From Phragmites australis (taxonomy: Eukaryota; Streptophyta; Magnoliopsida; Poales; Poaceae): 64,000 bases of DNA. Position 1 is the stretch's first letter. Each line of letters begins with the position of its first letter. The notes below the pieces were generated by a model. That model saw only the letters and a list, made by a program, of their open reading frames with translations. It ran no database searches and had not been told where the DNA came from. Positions 1 to 12,299 of the stretch are shown in pieces. The stretch is from contig NC_084921.1 of assembly GCF_958298935.1 (NCBI RefSeq), positions 52,191,001 through 52,255,000 on the forward strand, written 5' to 3'. Position numbers and translations under genes: made by a program.

Positions 1-554
1 TTGAGAAGGCATCACAACAGGTCGCATGTGTCAAGATTTTTTTCTCACGAGGATGGCTTGAAGTGGTACATAAGAAAACATCATACGGCATTACTTTTTT
101 TTTTTTTTTTTTTTTGCTGGAACAGCAGGAGCGCGGAGTCATTTAATAGAGGGAACATAGAGCATTTACATGAGTTTCAAGTATGACCTAGGCCTCACAA
201 AAGAATGAGAAGACAACCGTCCCTAAACGAAACTGTAAATAGCTAAAACAACTAGTGCCGGACCGAGATGGTCAAAACAAGAAAATATCAAATGTGTACT
301 CCCTATGCCGTTTCAAGATGTAATTATGCTTTAAACATGACACTATCTTAAGAATAGATCACACTTTAAATAGGAGATGGCCTTCAGTAACCAATTTTGA
401 CATTCAATATTTTTAGCAATATATCAACAAAATGCACAAAAACACAATGTTTTTTAAGTACATTTCATAAGAAATATAGCGGTACTATTATTATGTGATA
501 CACTAGTACAATAAGAAACCTAAATTTAATAGCATTAGCAACAAAATGGCTTAA
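1..554. other. Gene-free AT-rich stretch
   Basis: No supported gene. A poly-T run sits at about 99-115. Near 298 there is a decayed sequence beginning like a Stowaway terminus (TACTCCCT), but no matching right end was found. Confidence 0.5.
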
Positions 555-812
555 TACACTTTCCGGTCATAAATACATGTCGTTTCAAAAAAGGTTCGCT
601 CAAACTTTAAAATTTTGTCTAACAATAAATTTTAAAATATCTAGTTTGAAAAACTTAAAATCATATGTGTAGATTTGTCTTAAAAATACTTTAATGATAA
701 CATAAATTTAATAGATTTTATAAATATATTTTAATAAAAAATAGTGATCGAAGCTCTGTATTAAAGATCACATCTTTATTAAAATAACATATATTTATAA
801 TTGAAAAGAGTA
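555..812. mobile_element. Stowaway-type MITE
   Basis: AT-rich element of 258 bp bounded by TA on both sides. Its interior (CATAAATACATGTCGTTT, then AACTTAAAATCATATGTG, then TAGTGATCGAAG) follows the layout of the very common grass Stowaway (Tc1/Mariner-derived) MITE. The terminal inverted repeats are eroded: CACTTTCCGGTC on the left and GAAAAGAG on the right instead of the usual CTCCCTCCGT type. It has no coding capacity. Family recognition is from memory of the consensus layout. Confidence 0.6.
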
Positions 813-1915
813 ACTGATCGACTGCGTTGTATATAATACGCATGTAAAGACCTCCTGTCCTACCTTCTATTACAATCGTAAGCCAAGATACTCAACAACT
901 GTCAACCACATAGGTTCTTTTCTTTCGTGACCAACATGGTGTTGATCTGGCAAATAGACATTTGACGCAGCAACGACCAGTACTAAATCGAGATCAACAG
1001 ATTTACTAGTGAACGACAAACAATGTGTCAGGATTAAAATCCGTACCTATCAACAGATCCTACGATCATGTCAGGATATTTCGTTTCTGATCTTGCTTAA
1101 CTGGGATACAATTATTGTGATATTATTCATGCATAAATATCATACTCTGAGGGCATGATTGAAACGGATGAACTCTCGTGGAATCATGGTATCTTTCTAG
1201 AAGTTTTTGAGGCTGCGATTCCATATCTCGAGAAGCACGAAATGATCTTTGGCTTGGATCCTGATCCTACGCCATGATCGACCTCTCGCGGCATCAGTGT
1301 GGTACGTGTGTACGGCTGATGATTGAGAAGAGAAGATCTTGCGAATCGGACGGACAGTTCATACGCGTACGAATATTCACGACGTAACGTACCCAACGGC
1401 ATACAAAGTCTGAAACTGAACCAGATCATGCGACCAATTTTTAAAGCAAACAACAATGTCCAGTTCGATGCTGACGATCTCGGAGACATGCTGGCATCCG
1501 TGACACACGCTCATGGTGCGGCATGCTTGATTGAGCAAGAAAAAAGATCTTGCAATCCCAGCTAGCACTACAACAAGGCCTTAAAAAAGATGCAATCCTC
1601 CTGTTCTGCTACTGCTGCTCCATCTTCAGTAAGCAGCTTCTATTTAGATCATCTTCAGTAGCTATCTCAAATTTTTATCCTCTAAAATACTATTACAGCA
1701 TCCTTTATTTTTTCATCTCCAGCAGCTACCTATTTTCTACCTTCTACTCCTCTTTTTCTCTCTCCGGACTCGCTGTCAGCCTCTGTGAACAGTACTGGTA
1801 CAGTACTGTTATAATAACGGACATTGTTTTCTCCCTTCGGAACCACTGTTAGTCTTTTCAGCACTGTTGCTACAGTACTAATACAGTGTTACTGGTGCTA
1901 CAGTAGCTTCGCAGA
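813..1915. other. Gene-free stretch
   Basis: Only short unsupported ORFs. From about 1600 the sequence becomes rich in CTGCTAC/CAGTACTGTAG motifs, which resemble the subterminal parts of small DNA transposons, but no clean pair of ends could be set. Confidence 0.4.
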
Positions 1916-2023
1916 TTTGCTGCTTAGTTTTCTCTCTCCGCAGTACTGTAGTTTGCTGCTTAGTTTTCTCTCTCCGCAGTACTGTAGTTTGCTGCTTAGT
2001 TTTCTCTCTCCGCAGTACTGTAG
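1916..2023 (+). repeat. Tandem repeat, 3 x 36 bp
   Basis: Three consecutive, essentially identical 36-bp units start at 1916, 1952 and 1988. Each begins TTTGCTGCTTAGTTTTCTCT and ends CGCAGTACTGTAG. The surroundings carry further CAGTACTGTAG copies. The low divergence suggests recent amplification. No function can be inferred. Confidence 0.9.
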
Positions 2024-3450
2024 CGACACTGTAGCACCGGATACCGATTCTGCTGGAGTTGCTAGCAACCGGACTAAAAATACCGATTCTGCTGAAGATG
2101 ATCTTATATAGTACTCTCCCAGTCACATCATCTTCTATTTAGAAGTATTGGAGCCTGCTCATATAATAATTTTTAATAAAATTTAAAGTCCTATATTGTA
2201 AAGATATGATTCAGGTTGAGACTCACTCTCTATCATATTACTAATAGAGGTAGAGGTGAGAGGTTTTCTCCCACCTCTATATATATATGTGTGCAAGATT
2301 TCATTGCATTGGGAACACGTATAGTATGACTACTAACTGATAGTAGCCCTAAAATTAGGAATGCTCTCATTACGTGAGTCTATATAAGAGTTGGGGTTTT
2401 GTCTCTTTCTCTCTCGATTGTGCTGCCCCTGTAGTCTATTTCATCCCGACGTCGACGTGCAACGGTGAACAGGAGAGCAGGTCTCTAAAACCCTCGCTCT
2501 TGAGATCTTGCACGGGAAGAGGGCAAATAAGATTTTTTTTTAAGCACTCCGCGTAATTGTTTAAGTTTTTCACCACTGCTCGTCTTCCTAGTCGTTTGTG
2601 CGCTGCCCGTCATCATCGTCAACAAACTCGACGAATCATCAACATGATCAATCGTGCCATTAACACAGTAAAACTAGCATCTTCAGGAATCTCCACAACA
2701 TAAAACCAATACGTAAAAACTATATTACATACTTTATTCCTTGCAATTTCTAATTTGAGTACAGTAGATCTAGTCATATGTTGTGCTTTCGTATACATGT
2801 CTAGATTATACTCTAATGATATGATCATATCAGTTTATCAGTTTCTGCTCATAAATTATTTATACATTAAATTAAAACTAAATGTGCCTTATTTTCCAAC
2901 ATCTGTATTGCAATGCTTTAGTTTTTCCCTCTAATTGTTATACTTTTAAATGAAAAACTTCAGATAGATCGAAGTTGCTAATATCATAAATTGTAACAAT
3001 TAAGTCGACTTTCACCGGTTCCGATGCATTTTCTGAACCTGCAAGAACAGCTTGGATACGCATGGGGCATTTTTTTAATTGTTTTGTTATATTTCATTCA
3101 GCTTGGAATCCAGCAGCATATACACAGTTGTATCGCGGTGTGCACAGCACATTCAACCAATACTCGGGCGAGAGCCTCGCTCCTGTCCATTTGCAGCAAT
3201 GAATACATGCAGGAAAAAACAATGAGAACCAGTGTTCAGCTGTACAAGCAGCACACCGCGTAGCTTTCAGTTGCTGTCTCGATTCCTAGCGGTTATACAG
3301 TTCGATCGTTATCAACCTGAATTAACGATGCCGGGGAATAAAAACCACGCAGATTGCAAACGCTACAGCACCGGCGAGGAGCCGGCGATCCATTGCCACA
3401 GCACCAAGAAGCAAGCACTAGCTCAGTGATAGTAGCTCGAGTATACCACT
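2024..3450. other. Gene-free; possible copia LTR/leader fragment at ~2330-2640
   Basis: No supported gene. The part from about 2370 (TATATAAGAGTTGGGG, then CTCTCTCGATTGTGCTG, then a stretch with CTTGAGATCTTGCACGGG) reads like the 3' half of a copia LTR with its leader: a TATA-like start, a C/T-rich transcribed region and then untranslated leader. No primer-binding site, LTR ends or coding domain could be fixed, so it is recorded only as a probable fragment. Confidence 0.3.
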
Positions 3451-5531
3451 TGTCACATCCGATTTTTCAAAAAAATAATTAGACATATTTCACATATATA
3501 TTAAGATCAATTTCGTTATGTATGTGGTGACATTATAAGTGATATACAGTTCTATATTAAAAAAATAATTTTATTAAAATAACAAGTGTAAGTATATAAT
3601 GTACTCCGTAAGTATAGTAAAACATGACATGGAGCTAAGGATAAAAAAAAAGTTAGACATTGATTTACTGTATTAAGCAATTTTAACCTATAACTCCAAT
3701 AACAGCTCATCGGATGCCATCCGACTACCAAGACTCATCAGGTAATTTCATTCCTGGCTATCTGACCATTCAAACCAGAATCATGATCCCAACTAATCAA
3801 GAAGAAATCTAAACCGTTCTTGATTGTGAGCACGACTGATCGATCAGCTTTATACTCTATAGAGTTTGCCCATCTTTCCCTACGGGTCGTGATTTCATCA
3901 CCCGCATTACCATGTGATAGTCTCCATATTATTATGCCGGTCAAGCACTTACATAGTTCTTATGGTGTGTCGCTAGAAGATCGCTACAAGGCCTCTACAA
4001 AACTCCCGCTGACCTGTAAACATCCACTAAGGTTTCACCGCTAACAGTGATTCCATCACTACAAAAACTCCCTCTTATGCCACTCAACCGTCCAATAGTA
4101 TCTACAGAATCGGATGAGTGGCTTATTAATTAGTCAAGCTATACCTATATAGGTCTCGTGGATGGGTACAATTTAGCTTGATTACATACTTCAAGAACTG
4201 GTACTTAAGACTCCACATATGAACACACATTCCCACTGTGCAATACAACACATGCACCTTCTTGTACCATCTTCAAACTAGGCATCATGTTAGGATCTCT
4301 ATACCATGTTGATACAAAAGATTACCACACTCGATTCATATTGCATAAACATTAATCAATTTTAACTTATAACCCAACCATGACATCGACTAGCATATCT
4401 AACATTTGTTTCCCTATGACTCGATCAACGATGACAAGGATAATCAAACAACTACCGGTAAACGCTATTAGTAGGTTCCTCATTTAGATAAGCATGCAAG
4501 AAGGATAAACAACTAATACAAATATCCTAAAATAGATGTAAGGTGTTCGAGAATACTTACCTTCAACTAAAAGTTGTTCAAAGTCTTCAAAATCTTGGTC
4601 TTATAGATTCACAAACTACTCAACTCCTAATCGGCATACCCAAAAAATATACAAAAGGAACTACTAAGAACAGTATACTAAACAGTAACAAAACTCGGTA
4701 AAACCCCTATAAAAAGATTCTACACATTGCTATAATAATTTGACCGTGAAAATTGCCCAAATCGGATCTACGAGCAAAACGTTATGAGAAGTTGAAGTTC
4801 TAGGTGTTTTTCTGCAAATTTACCTATTAACCAAGAATTTCTAATTTCTTTTATTCTGAAAATCCTTTTATTGCGCAAGCTGACGTCATAAAGAAAAATT
4901 AAATTATTTTTCTATTGAAAAACCCATAAAAAAAAGTCTATAGACTCATAAACCACGACCACAGGGCCGATCCATGGTCCACGATGGACCGATTACACAA
5001 GGATAAAGGGGTACGCGATCTGAGCCTTTCGATCAAGATTGGATGGTCGGAGATGGTGGGTGGGGGGGTTGAACTTGGGCGGTGACATTGCATAGGGATT
5101 ACAGCAGGCCGACGGCGGCGCACGGCCAGAGGCTTGCCAGAGTCACATGAAAACATGCGTCTAAGCTCCGTTGGCGATGAAGAGTGGCGCAAAAGGGAGA
5201 GAGGAGCACGAGGAGTCTCACTGCAAGGTCCTCGATGGTGAAGAGGGGTGGTGGACGGTGGGCGATGACAAGATGCGGCCGGTGGAACTCAAGTTCGGTG
5301 CGGACGGCTCCCGGCAATAGAGAGAGGCCGAAGTCCGGCACTACGAGATCCTCGAGAACCTGTGCACATGAAGAGGGGTTACCTCAATCAGTAATAACTC
5401 GGTGGCGGAGAACCGGCGTGGCGGGAGCCAAGAGCCAAGAAGTATTGAGATCAATTATGCAGACTAATTAAACAAGTGAAAAAATAGTAGAAAAAAGGGG
5501 GTTTCTAGTAAATCCCGAGTGGATGAAAAAA
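3451..5531 (+). mobile_element. Probable gypsy solo LTR (2.1 kb)
   Basis: The sequence starts TGTCACATCCG, a typical start of Tekay/Del-like gypsy LTRs, and contains a segment near 4755-4810 (GGATCTACGAGCAAAACG) that I associate with LTRs of that group. CCACT directly precedes position 3451 and recurs at 5532-5536, which fits a 5-bp target site duplication. The right end reads GGATG followed by a run of A instead of the expected GGATGTGACA, so the terminus is eroded. No gag-pol domains lie inside, so it is read as a solo LTR. The GC-rich part at 4930-5470 contains only spurious ORFs. Confidence 0.5.
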
Positions 5532-5536
5532 CCACT

Positions 5537-6750
5537 ATTTTCTTAAAACAAATGTCTCTGTTGGAACGTTACGCCGCGCCGGCCGGTCGGTTTCAGGCAA
5601 GCTGACCCATCTGATTGCGCGCGTCAGCATCACCATCATCAGCCAATCAGCCCACATATGGATCTCGAAACGGATGGATGCGTTAATCAATGGGAAATCA
5701 GAAATCTGGTGCTCATTTTCGGGCTCGTCAGCACAGGACAGGACAGGCGCTTGGTGATCTGGATGGCCAATAGCAGGCCAAGTCGATCGACCTGCGGCGA
5801 TGTGCGTAGGAAGCTCAACGGCTCTGACACTGCAAGTCTGCGTTGCCAACTCGCCATTGGTCGATCAATACTGCAGTGGGAGCGAGAGCAAGAGGGTCAT
5901 GTTCCTTTCCTTTCCGACCATCCAATGGAAGATCTCCACCCTCCATTGAATCATTGAATCATACTACCGAGATATTACTTAGTCGAGCGTAGAGGCGGAG
6001 CCAAAAAAATATGACCAGCTGTTCCGAACTAGTCTGCTAAAGATCTAGATTACTATGTATAATAGATCACTAGAAAATATAATTTTAACTGATGTTCTGT
6101 GCATCTGTACTGATAAGGTGAGTCCACCCTTGATGGAGCGACCATCGTTGAACCAAGGTTTCCGAAACTCCACCGCAATTCCAAACGGAGCCGCATCATA
6201 TGCTACTGTATGTAATTCAGTGGTTATTCTTGCTCGGGAAACATGTTAATTCCGCAATGCGCAAACATGATGCATGAGGACGAGTAGCGCGTGCATGCAT
6301 GCATGGCGCGGCTCATCTTGTGTGATCTTTTGGTCGTTCCGATGTGAAAAGGGCAGCAGGAAATCAGCCGGAGAAATCGGCCCGTGATGGCTAGCTGCAA
6401 CTGCAAGCAAGCGTCGGAGACGGAGAGGCGATCGTCCGCAGTGGAAGTAGAGATCAATGCACAGCATGCAATCAGTGCGTCCACACCAACGCGAAATGTT
6501 GGTGTGCGACACGAGGAGAAATCACGGGCGGACGGGGAGGAATCCACGTCGCATGCAGCTGCCTTCGACTGATCGATCCGTACAGTCGAATGCAAGTTCA
6601 GTGTCAGGGCGAAGTGCACGTCGCAACGGCGTCGTCTCTCCGATCTCCGACCGGTAGGATCGATGCCTACGCCGCGCCATAACATAGACCGGGGCAAGGC
6701 CAAATCCACCGCCGACCTACGTGCATTAATCGTCTGTCTGTGATCGGACT
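5537..6750. other. Gene-free stretch
   Basis: Moderately GC-rich sequence with several overlapping ORFs on both strands (longest 161 codons at 6224-6709, minus). None shows a recognisable domain, splice structure or consistent codon use. I see no gene here. Confidence 0.5.
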
Positions 6751-6843
6751 CACTACAGACGGTCCCTCCCTTCTATAGAAATCATTTATCATAGACGGTT
6801 TAGTCTTTAACTAGCCGTCAAATACAGCCTCCTCTACAGTAGT
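6751..6843. mobile_element. Miniature CACTA-like remnant
   Basis: A 93-bp stretch begins CACTACAGACGG and ends TCTACAGTAGTG, so both ends read CACTAC inward. Inside are AGACGGT/ACCGTC motifs of the kind found as subterminal repeats in grass CACTA elements. No 3-bp target duplication could be confirmed, so this may be a deletion derivative. Confidence 0.4.
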
Positions 6844-7475
6844 GTATACTTCCTGCGCGTTGAGGATCCGTGAATCTACTCCAATTCAACTCAATCAACT
6901 AACCAGAGTGTATTTATGGATACCTATAGATTGCTCTAAGACCATCCCTAGCGTCGCATAGGTGTCTTTAGTAACGCGACAGTTGCAAAAGGTGCAACAT
7001 TGATACAACTTGCACTGTGCCTACAGAGAATAAAGTCCGGTATAAATATAATGTATATCAGAGCGGGACCTATGGTTTGGACTTTGGAGTCGTTTTCCCT
7101 CCACTTTTCAAAGGGCTCACATCACCAACCAACCCAAATTTAAACCTCAAAAAGTGAGCGAGGGGAGAGGCCACGTACCTAGTACGTAAGACCAATGAGG
7201 CGCAGCATCATACCATACCCGCAATTAATCGTCGTCATGGGGCATGTACCCTAGGGTGATATGGCCTTTGTTTGTGCACGTATTGTTTTGTTGCTCAAGG
7301 TGGGTCATGGCTAACTTGACTTGGATTCATTGCCCTGTCCCAGTTGAATCTCCCAACTCACGTAGGAAACCATCTCCATCGTGTTATTCAATTTTTTCTA
7401 GTCACGGGCCCAGAGGGCCATTGCTCTTCTACTCCAAAACAAGCCTTTTCCCCGTTGACAGGGGGCCAAGAGACC
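6844..7475. other. Gene-free stretch
   Basis: No supported gene or element. Short ORFs here lack domains and splice structure. Confidence 0.4.
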
Positions 7476-7531
7476 GAAAATTCAAAGTAGAGCATTTCCC
7501 TTTGAAAATTCAAAGTAGAGCATTTCCCTTT
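7476..7531 (+). repeat. Direct repeat, 2 x 28 bp
   Basis: GAAAATTCAAAGTAGAGCAT plus eight further bases occurs twice head to tail, starting at 7476 and 7504. It lies in non-coding sequence. Confidence 0.85.
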
Positions 7532-7879
7532 GAGAAATACTCCACAAGTTATGGCTGGGACAGGACAACGAAATGGTATTGCCATGCTCGGTGACATCTG
7601 TTCGACCTCCATTTGCCGCCTCTTGGAGCTCGGCCATGGTATCCCTGCCGAAGTGCCGATAGTGCCGACTGCAGAAACTGTGGAGTGGACAAGTCATCCG
7701 ACAACGCCTCCTCTTCCTCCGATTCGCTGTCGTCCGGTGGTGCCAAGAATCGGGAGGTTCTACGGGATCGCTCGCCGGAGCCGTTCTCCGACCGAATTGC
7801 CTTTTTCAAGAGTTAGTTGGCTGAATCGCATAGTGCAATTATTTGAAGTTGAAATCTAATTTTCTCAAAAGAAATTTGA

Positions 7880-9095
7880 AGTTTCCAGTTAAATTTCCAA
7901 AGTTTTAGTGAAAAGTCCGTCACCAAATCCGATATGGTGCTTCGAAACTTTTGAGTGTAACACTAATAATAAAAAAAATCAACAATACCGATTTTAGACC
8001 CGAAACTCTATAAGTGACACTGATAGTCGAAGACTATAGAACCAGCACTGATGAGGTTTTCTAGAAAAAAAAAAGAAAAAAGGCATGACAAATGAGCCAG
8101 CTTGATGCATTCAGTTGAGCCCGCTGCCAGCCCACATAACGGAGCTCATTGTCGTCGAGGACACTGCCGCCGTGGATCCTTGCTCCATCCTGCATAAAAA
8201 CACGGGGAACGAAGGCCGTCACCACAGAAACCAACCATTTTCACCCGCGCCACCAACACTTAGTGATCCAGCTGCTGCTTCTCGCTCGATCGGACGGCGA
8301 CGAGCACCTCCCCTAGCTACTCCCGCTTCGTGTCCCGCTCCTCCTCGCACTCGCCCATGTTGACGAACGTGAACATGCGGTTGCACGAGGCGATCTTGTA
8401 GATGAGGCTGTCGGCCTTAGGCTCTGGCGACGGCGGAGGCAGCTTGGACATGCCGGGCAGCGAGCCATCCGGCTTCTCGAGCTCGAATAGGAACCTCAGC
8501 GTGGTCGACCTCCTCTTGGCTGACGACGCCCTCGGCACCACCTCCGCCGCAATTGCTCCCATAGCCTCCTCCTCCCTACGCAAGCCTTGCTGTTCTCTCT
8601 ACCCACAAGTCGCCGCAAAGAGGTCATGAGAGAACACCTCAACACTGAAGTCCTTGTCATCGGCATCACCTCCCCCGTCCGCACCGCCGTTCGCTACCTC
8701 CTTGCCGGATCCGCGAGGAGGTCGACGAGGAGGGCAGTGAGGGGGGAGGAGATAGGGTGGTCGACGAGCTCGAGGCTGAGAGCATGAGAGGGGGGGGGGG
8801 AGATGAGTGAGTGAGAGAGAGGGCTGCGCATGAGGATAAGATCGAGAGAGCGAGTCGACCGAACGTCGGACACAAGCCAAAACTATATTTCATAAAAAAT
8901 TCGGGTTCGGAGGTAGTATCAGTGCTAGTTAGTATTAAAAACCGGTACTAATACTACTTATCAGTGCCGGTTTTTGTTTGAATGGATTAATGAATATCTG
9001 ATTTTGGTATGAACCGACAGTGATACCTTATCAGTGTCGGTTTTGATTGAACCGATATTGATAAATCGACACTTATGACTAGTTCTGTATGAGTG
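7880..9095. mobile_element. Non-autonomous CACTA-like element with captured gene DNA
   Basis: Both flanks of a GC-rich core carry many copies of CCGGT/ACCGAT and CAGTG motifs (ATCAGTGCCGGTTTTT near 8960, ATCAGTGTCGGTTTTG near 9029, ATACCGATTTTAG near 7986), the arrangement of CACTA subterminal repeats. The right end reads inward as CACTCATACAGAA. The left end could not be fixed. No transposase is visible, so it is non-autonomous. The core at about 8120-8870 is GC-rich and exon-like and includes the gene fragment listed separately. Confidence 0.5.
8320..8574 (-). pseudogene. Captured exon fragment, possibly PP2A B56-like
   Basis: On the minus strand a GC-rich open frame begins MRREEEAMGAIAAE and runs through a segment containing KADSLIYKIASCNRMFTF and GECEEERDTKRE, then stops abruptly. 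The pattern 'hydrophobic helix, CNRMFTF, acidic ERD-KRE' recalls the start of the conserved part of plant B56-type (B') regulatory subunits of protein phosphatase 2A, which is a loose recollection and not an alignment. At about 85 codons it is far shorter than such a protein and lies inside a CACTA-like element, so it is best read as a captured gene fragment. It could instead be a fragment of an unrelated gene. Confidence 0.3.
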
Positions 9096-9938
9096 AAAGT
9101 TTCATGATTAAACTTTGAAAAATATGCGTGCGGTAGATGTAATTGTTGGATTTGATCTCGACCACCTAAATCCTAACCAAAACCTATTCCTAAGGGCCAC
9201 ATGCATACGCTTTGATCGGAAGCGCAACCAATAGTTTTTGGTTGCGGTCTCGCTTCGTGCTGCGCCAAATAAACAGGGGGAGCCGGTACCTCATGGTCTA
9301 ATGGTTCCTATGAGATTTAGCCTTCCTCGTACACCCAAACCCTAAGACGATCCTAAGGGGCACAACAGCGAGGCGAAGGCCATCGCCGCCATCTTCACCA
9401 CCATGCCGGTGATTGCAACAACATCCCTGCCTGCATTGACCTAATTCACCAACCTCGGCGACCTCTTCATCAACACATGCAACAACCCCACGCCGCCCAC
9501 GATCTCCATGGACAGAACAACACCTTTGCCGGCGGCTCTACTCAGATCGCATCAACTTGTTGCCTCTCTACCCCGAGGCATCACTAACCCGCTAATGGCT
9601 TCCTCGAGATCAGGTAAGTCCCAATGCTTTCCCTTAATGGGTGTTCAACTATAGGGCTAGGCTTTCCATGTTGATCAGAGGGGAAATTCAAAACTAACAG
9701 TGATTTCAAGTTAAAAGTAGGGTTGCATTAGCTTCTCACTGCTCTCCATAGTTTGGCAACATACGCTGTCAGCTCGAAAGGAAAACAAGCCAGCACATCG
9801 TAAGGCTAAGTGGTGTCAGCAGCTTGCGCAAGCGTGTACCATGTCTGCCCTTGTCATGTTTGGTGGTGGTGCGCTCCTTGCCCTCGACATGGCTTAACGA
9901 GGAGAAGGCGCGCGTACGTGCGTGCTCGATTCAAAACG
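9096..9938. other. Upstream region of the lipase gene
   Basis: No supported gene. Part of 9310-9600 is C-rich with exon-like composition but has frame breaks and no domain I recognise. The proximal promoter of the lipase lies at its right end. Confidence 0.4.
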
Positions 9939-9950
9939 GCTATATATAGG
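9939..9950 (+). promoter_or_regulatory. TATA box of the lipase gene
   Basis: A CTATATATAGG motif lies about 45 bp upstream of the lipase ATG at 9989. The position is right for a core promoter with a very short 5' leader. Confidence 0.6.
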
Positions 9951-9988
9951 AGCCGGATCTCTCAGTGAAGCATCAAACTTGTGAGAAA

Positions 9989-11275
9989 ATGGCTTTCGCT
10001 GACACGCTCCAAACACAGTGCACCCTGCAGCCGGCCACGAGCTCGCGCCGTCCCAGACCGTGCGCGCGCTTCGCGGCTGTCGCCACTCGCAGCACGGCGG
10101 CGACAGCATGGGGCGCCGCCGCGAGGGCCCGCGCTCCGGCCGCATCAGCGGCGAGGATGAGCACGCGGAGGACGGCTTCAGTCGCAACCATGTGGAGGCA
10201 GGTCCAGGGGTCCCACGACTGGGACGGCCTGCTTGAGCCGCTGCACCCGGTGGTGCGCGACGAGGTCGCGCGGTACGGGGAGCTCGTCGGCGCCTGCTAC
10301 ACGGCGCTGGACGTGGACCCGTCGTCGGCGCGGCACATGTGCTGCAAGTACGGCAAGGAGCGCGTGCTCCAGGAGGCTGGCGTGGTCGGGGCAGGGTACG
10401 AGGTGACGAGGTACATCTACGCGACGCCGGACGTGGGGCCGTACACTAGCGGCCGCCCCAGCTGGGTCGGGTACGTCGCCGTGTCCACGGACGAGATGAC
10501 CCCGGAGCTTGGCAGGCGCGACGTGCTAGTCTCGCTGCGCGGGACGGTGACGCGGGCGGAGTGGACGGCCAACCTCATGAGCTCGCTCGAGCCGGCGCGC
10601 CTTGACGCGTGCGACGTGCGCCCGGACGTCAAGGTCGAGTCGGGCTTCCTCAACCTCTATACCTCTTCGGCCGACAAGCAGAGCCGGTCCGGCGGCATGG
10701 GGAGCTGCCGGGAGCAGCTCCTCCGCGAGGTTTCCCGGCTCATCACGTCTTTCTCCAAGGACCACCCCTGCGAGGACATGAGCGTCACCCTGGCCGGCCA
10801 CAGCATGGGCAGTGCCCTCGCGGTGCTGCTCGGGTACGACCTCGCCGAGCACGGCCTCAACCGCGACGCGTCCGGGCGCTGCGTCCCCGTGACCGTTTTT
10901 TCCTTCGGCGGGCCGAGGGTGGGGAACGCTGCCTTCAAGGACCGCTGCGACGAGCTCGGCGTGAAGGCGCTGCGCGTCGCCAACGTGCGCGACCCGATCA
11001 CCATGCTCCCGGGCGTCCTCCTGAACGAGGGCACGACGGGGCTGCTCGGCTCCTGGGGAGGCGACCGCTACACGCACGTCGGCGTAGAGCTGTCCCTCGA
11101 CTTCCTCAGGCTCCACAACCTGGGCAGCGTACATGACCTCGGCACGTACGTAGAGTCGCTCAAGGCGGAAGAAACCTGCGGCAAGTTGTCCAATGCGGTC
11201 GCGTACAGGCGGGGCGGCGTTCTCGCAAAGGCGATGGAGTTCGTCGCGGGACAGCGCGCCCCCACTTTTGTGTGA
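9989..11275 (+). CDS. DAD1-like phospholipase A1, plastid type
   Basis: Intronless reading frame of 428 aa. It is a class 3 (Lipase_3, alpha/beta hydrolase) lipase of the DAD1-like PLA1 family. Plant members release fatty acids from the sn-1 position of glycerolipids, often in plastids, and some supply linolenate for jasmonate synthesis. The nucleophile lies in GHSMG (Ser272); Asp335 in NVRDPIT and His363 in RYTHVG complete the triad. LVSLRGT is the conserved strand with the oxyanion region. Residues 1 to about 60 are rich in Ala, Arg, Ser and Thr and poor in acidic residues, as in a chloroplast transit peptide. ATG 9989 is the first Met; the frame reaches back to 9965 without another ATG. 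A TATA box lies 45 bp upstream. Length and motifs look intact, so it is probably functional. Exact subclass and substrate cannot be decided from sequence. Confidence 0.93.
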   Translation: MAFADTLQTQCTLQPATSSRRPRPCARFAAVATRSTAATAWGAAARARAPAASAARMSTRRTASVATMWRQVQGSHDWDGLLEPLHPVVRDEVARYGELVGACYTALDVDPSSARHMCCKYGKERVLQEAGVVGAGYEVTRYIYATPDVGPYTSGRPSWVGYVAVSTDEMTPELGRRDVLVSLRGTVTRAEWTANLMSSLEPARLDACDVRPDVKVESGFLNLYTSSADKQSRSGGMGSCREQLLREVSRLITSFSKDHPCEDMSVTLAGHSMGSALAVLLGYDLAEHGLNRDASGRCVPVTVFSFGGPRVGNAAFKDRCDELGVKALRVANVRDPITMLPGVLLNEGTTGLLGSWGGDRYTHVGVELSLDFLRLHNLGSVHDLGTYVESLKAEETCGKLSNAVAYRRGGVLAKAMEFVAGQRAPTFV

Positions 11276-12290
11276 CAGGAGGCGGCTCTGCAAATGGGCA
11301 GCCTGGTGCACTCTGCCGGCTTGATCTGAGACCTCGGATTAATCTTTTCTTAGTTTCTGTATCGAAAGCTTGTCGTGCTGTTTTCTTGGCCACTAGCTAG
11401 TTGACTCTCTTTTCGATTGTTTGAGGGCCAATCAGTTGGTGGGTCATGGGCAAATCTCATGCATTCTTTTGTAAAGATTGCAGAGATCCATCATTTTTGT
11501 TGGAAGAAAGCACAATGGGCTTCCAGCACCCTGCTTCTTCCATTCACATACCACACAAGAGACAATAATATTTTTTCAGAAACAAGAGACTAGAATGATT
11601 TGATTTAGCATGCTTTTTGTTTGATGTTGCGACAACTATTCTCTCACTGCAGTTGCCACTTGACACGTAGCACTTGCCATGAGATCTGCTCCAGTCCCAT
11701 CACGCAGCAGTGGTAACCAAACGGTGCACAGATGACAGGCCTAGGCGCTAACCGGCCACGCACCTGTACTCGATATTCAGGGTAACTCTTGCTCTTAAGC
11801 GTGCAATTCGGCTCCAATTAGTAAATATTACGATAAAATTGTTAGTCAAACTTCTTCAAATAAAAATATGTCTTATAAAAGTTTACGGAGGGAATATTAT
11901 TTTCAGGGCCTTGCATTGTGTGCATGGTATGGCTAGCTAGGTCGATCGGAGCCTCTTGGTTGGTAACTTTCGAATAACGGCGTATGCATAGCATGGCTGC
12001 ACAGCACAGGCTACATCAACGTCACCTACTCGTTTGTGGCCCTGTCATTATAGTTCATGAAATGGATGGATGGACATGTTTGGAGCACTGGTTTGCTTGT
12101 CGTTTTAGTAGGAAAGAGAAGCGACTTTAAGCCTTCTTTTTCTCAAAGACAAGTTCCAAGTTTCACGGGAGAGTCCCAGACAGGCATGTTGGGTAGCTAG
12201 CGTTCTTGTATGAACATATAACAGAACCCTCAAATTAACTGGCCAGCCTGATGCCGATGGAGATGGTTTACGAGGAGTCTCACTAGATTA
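11276..12290. other. 3' flank of lipase, gene-free
   Basis: 3' untranslated and intergenic DNA. A short fragment at about 11822-11893 ends TACGGAGGGA and resembles the right half of a Stowaway MITE. No gene seen. Confidence 0.45.
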
Positions 12291-12299
12291 CGACATCGG

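Noticed and set aside
10526..11311. 261-codon minus-strand ORF
   Set aside because: It lies opposite the lipase gene, has no domain, and is a product of the GC-rich third codon positions of the real gene.
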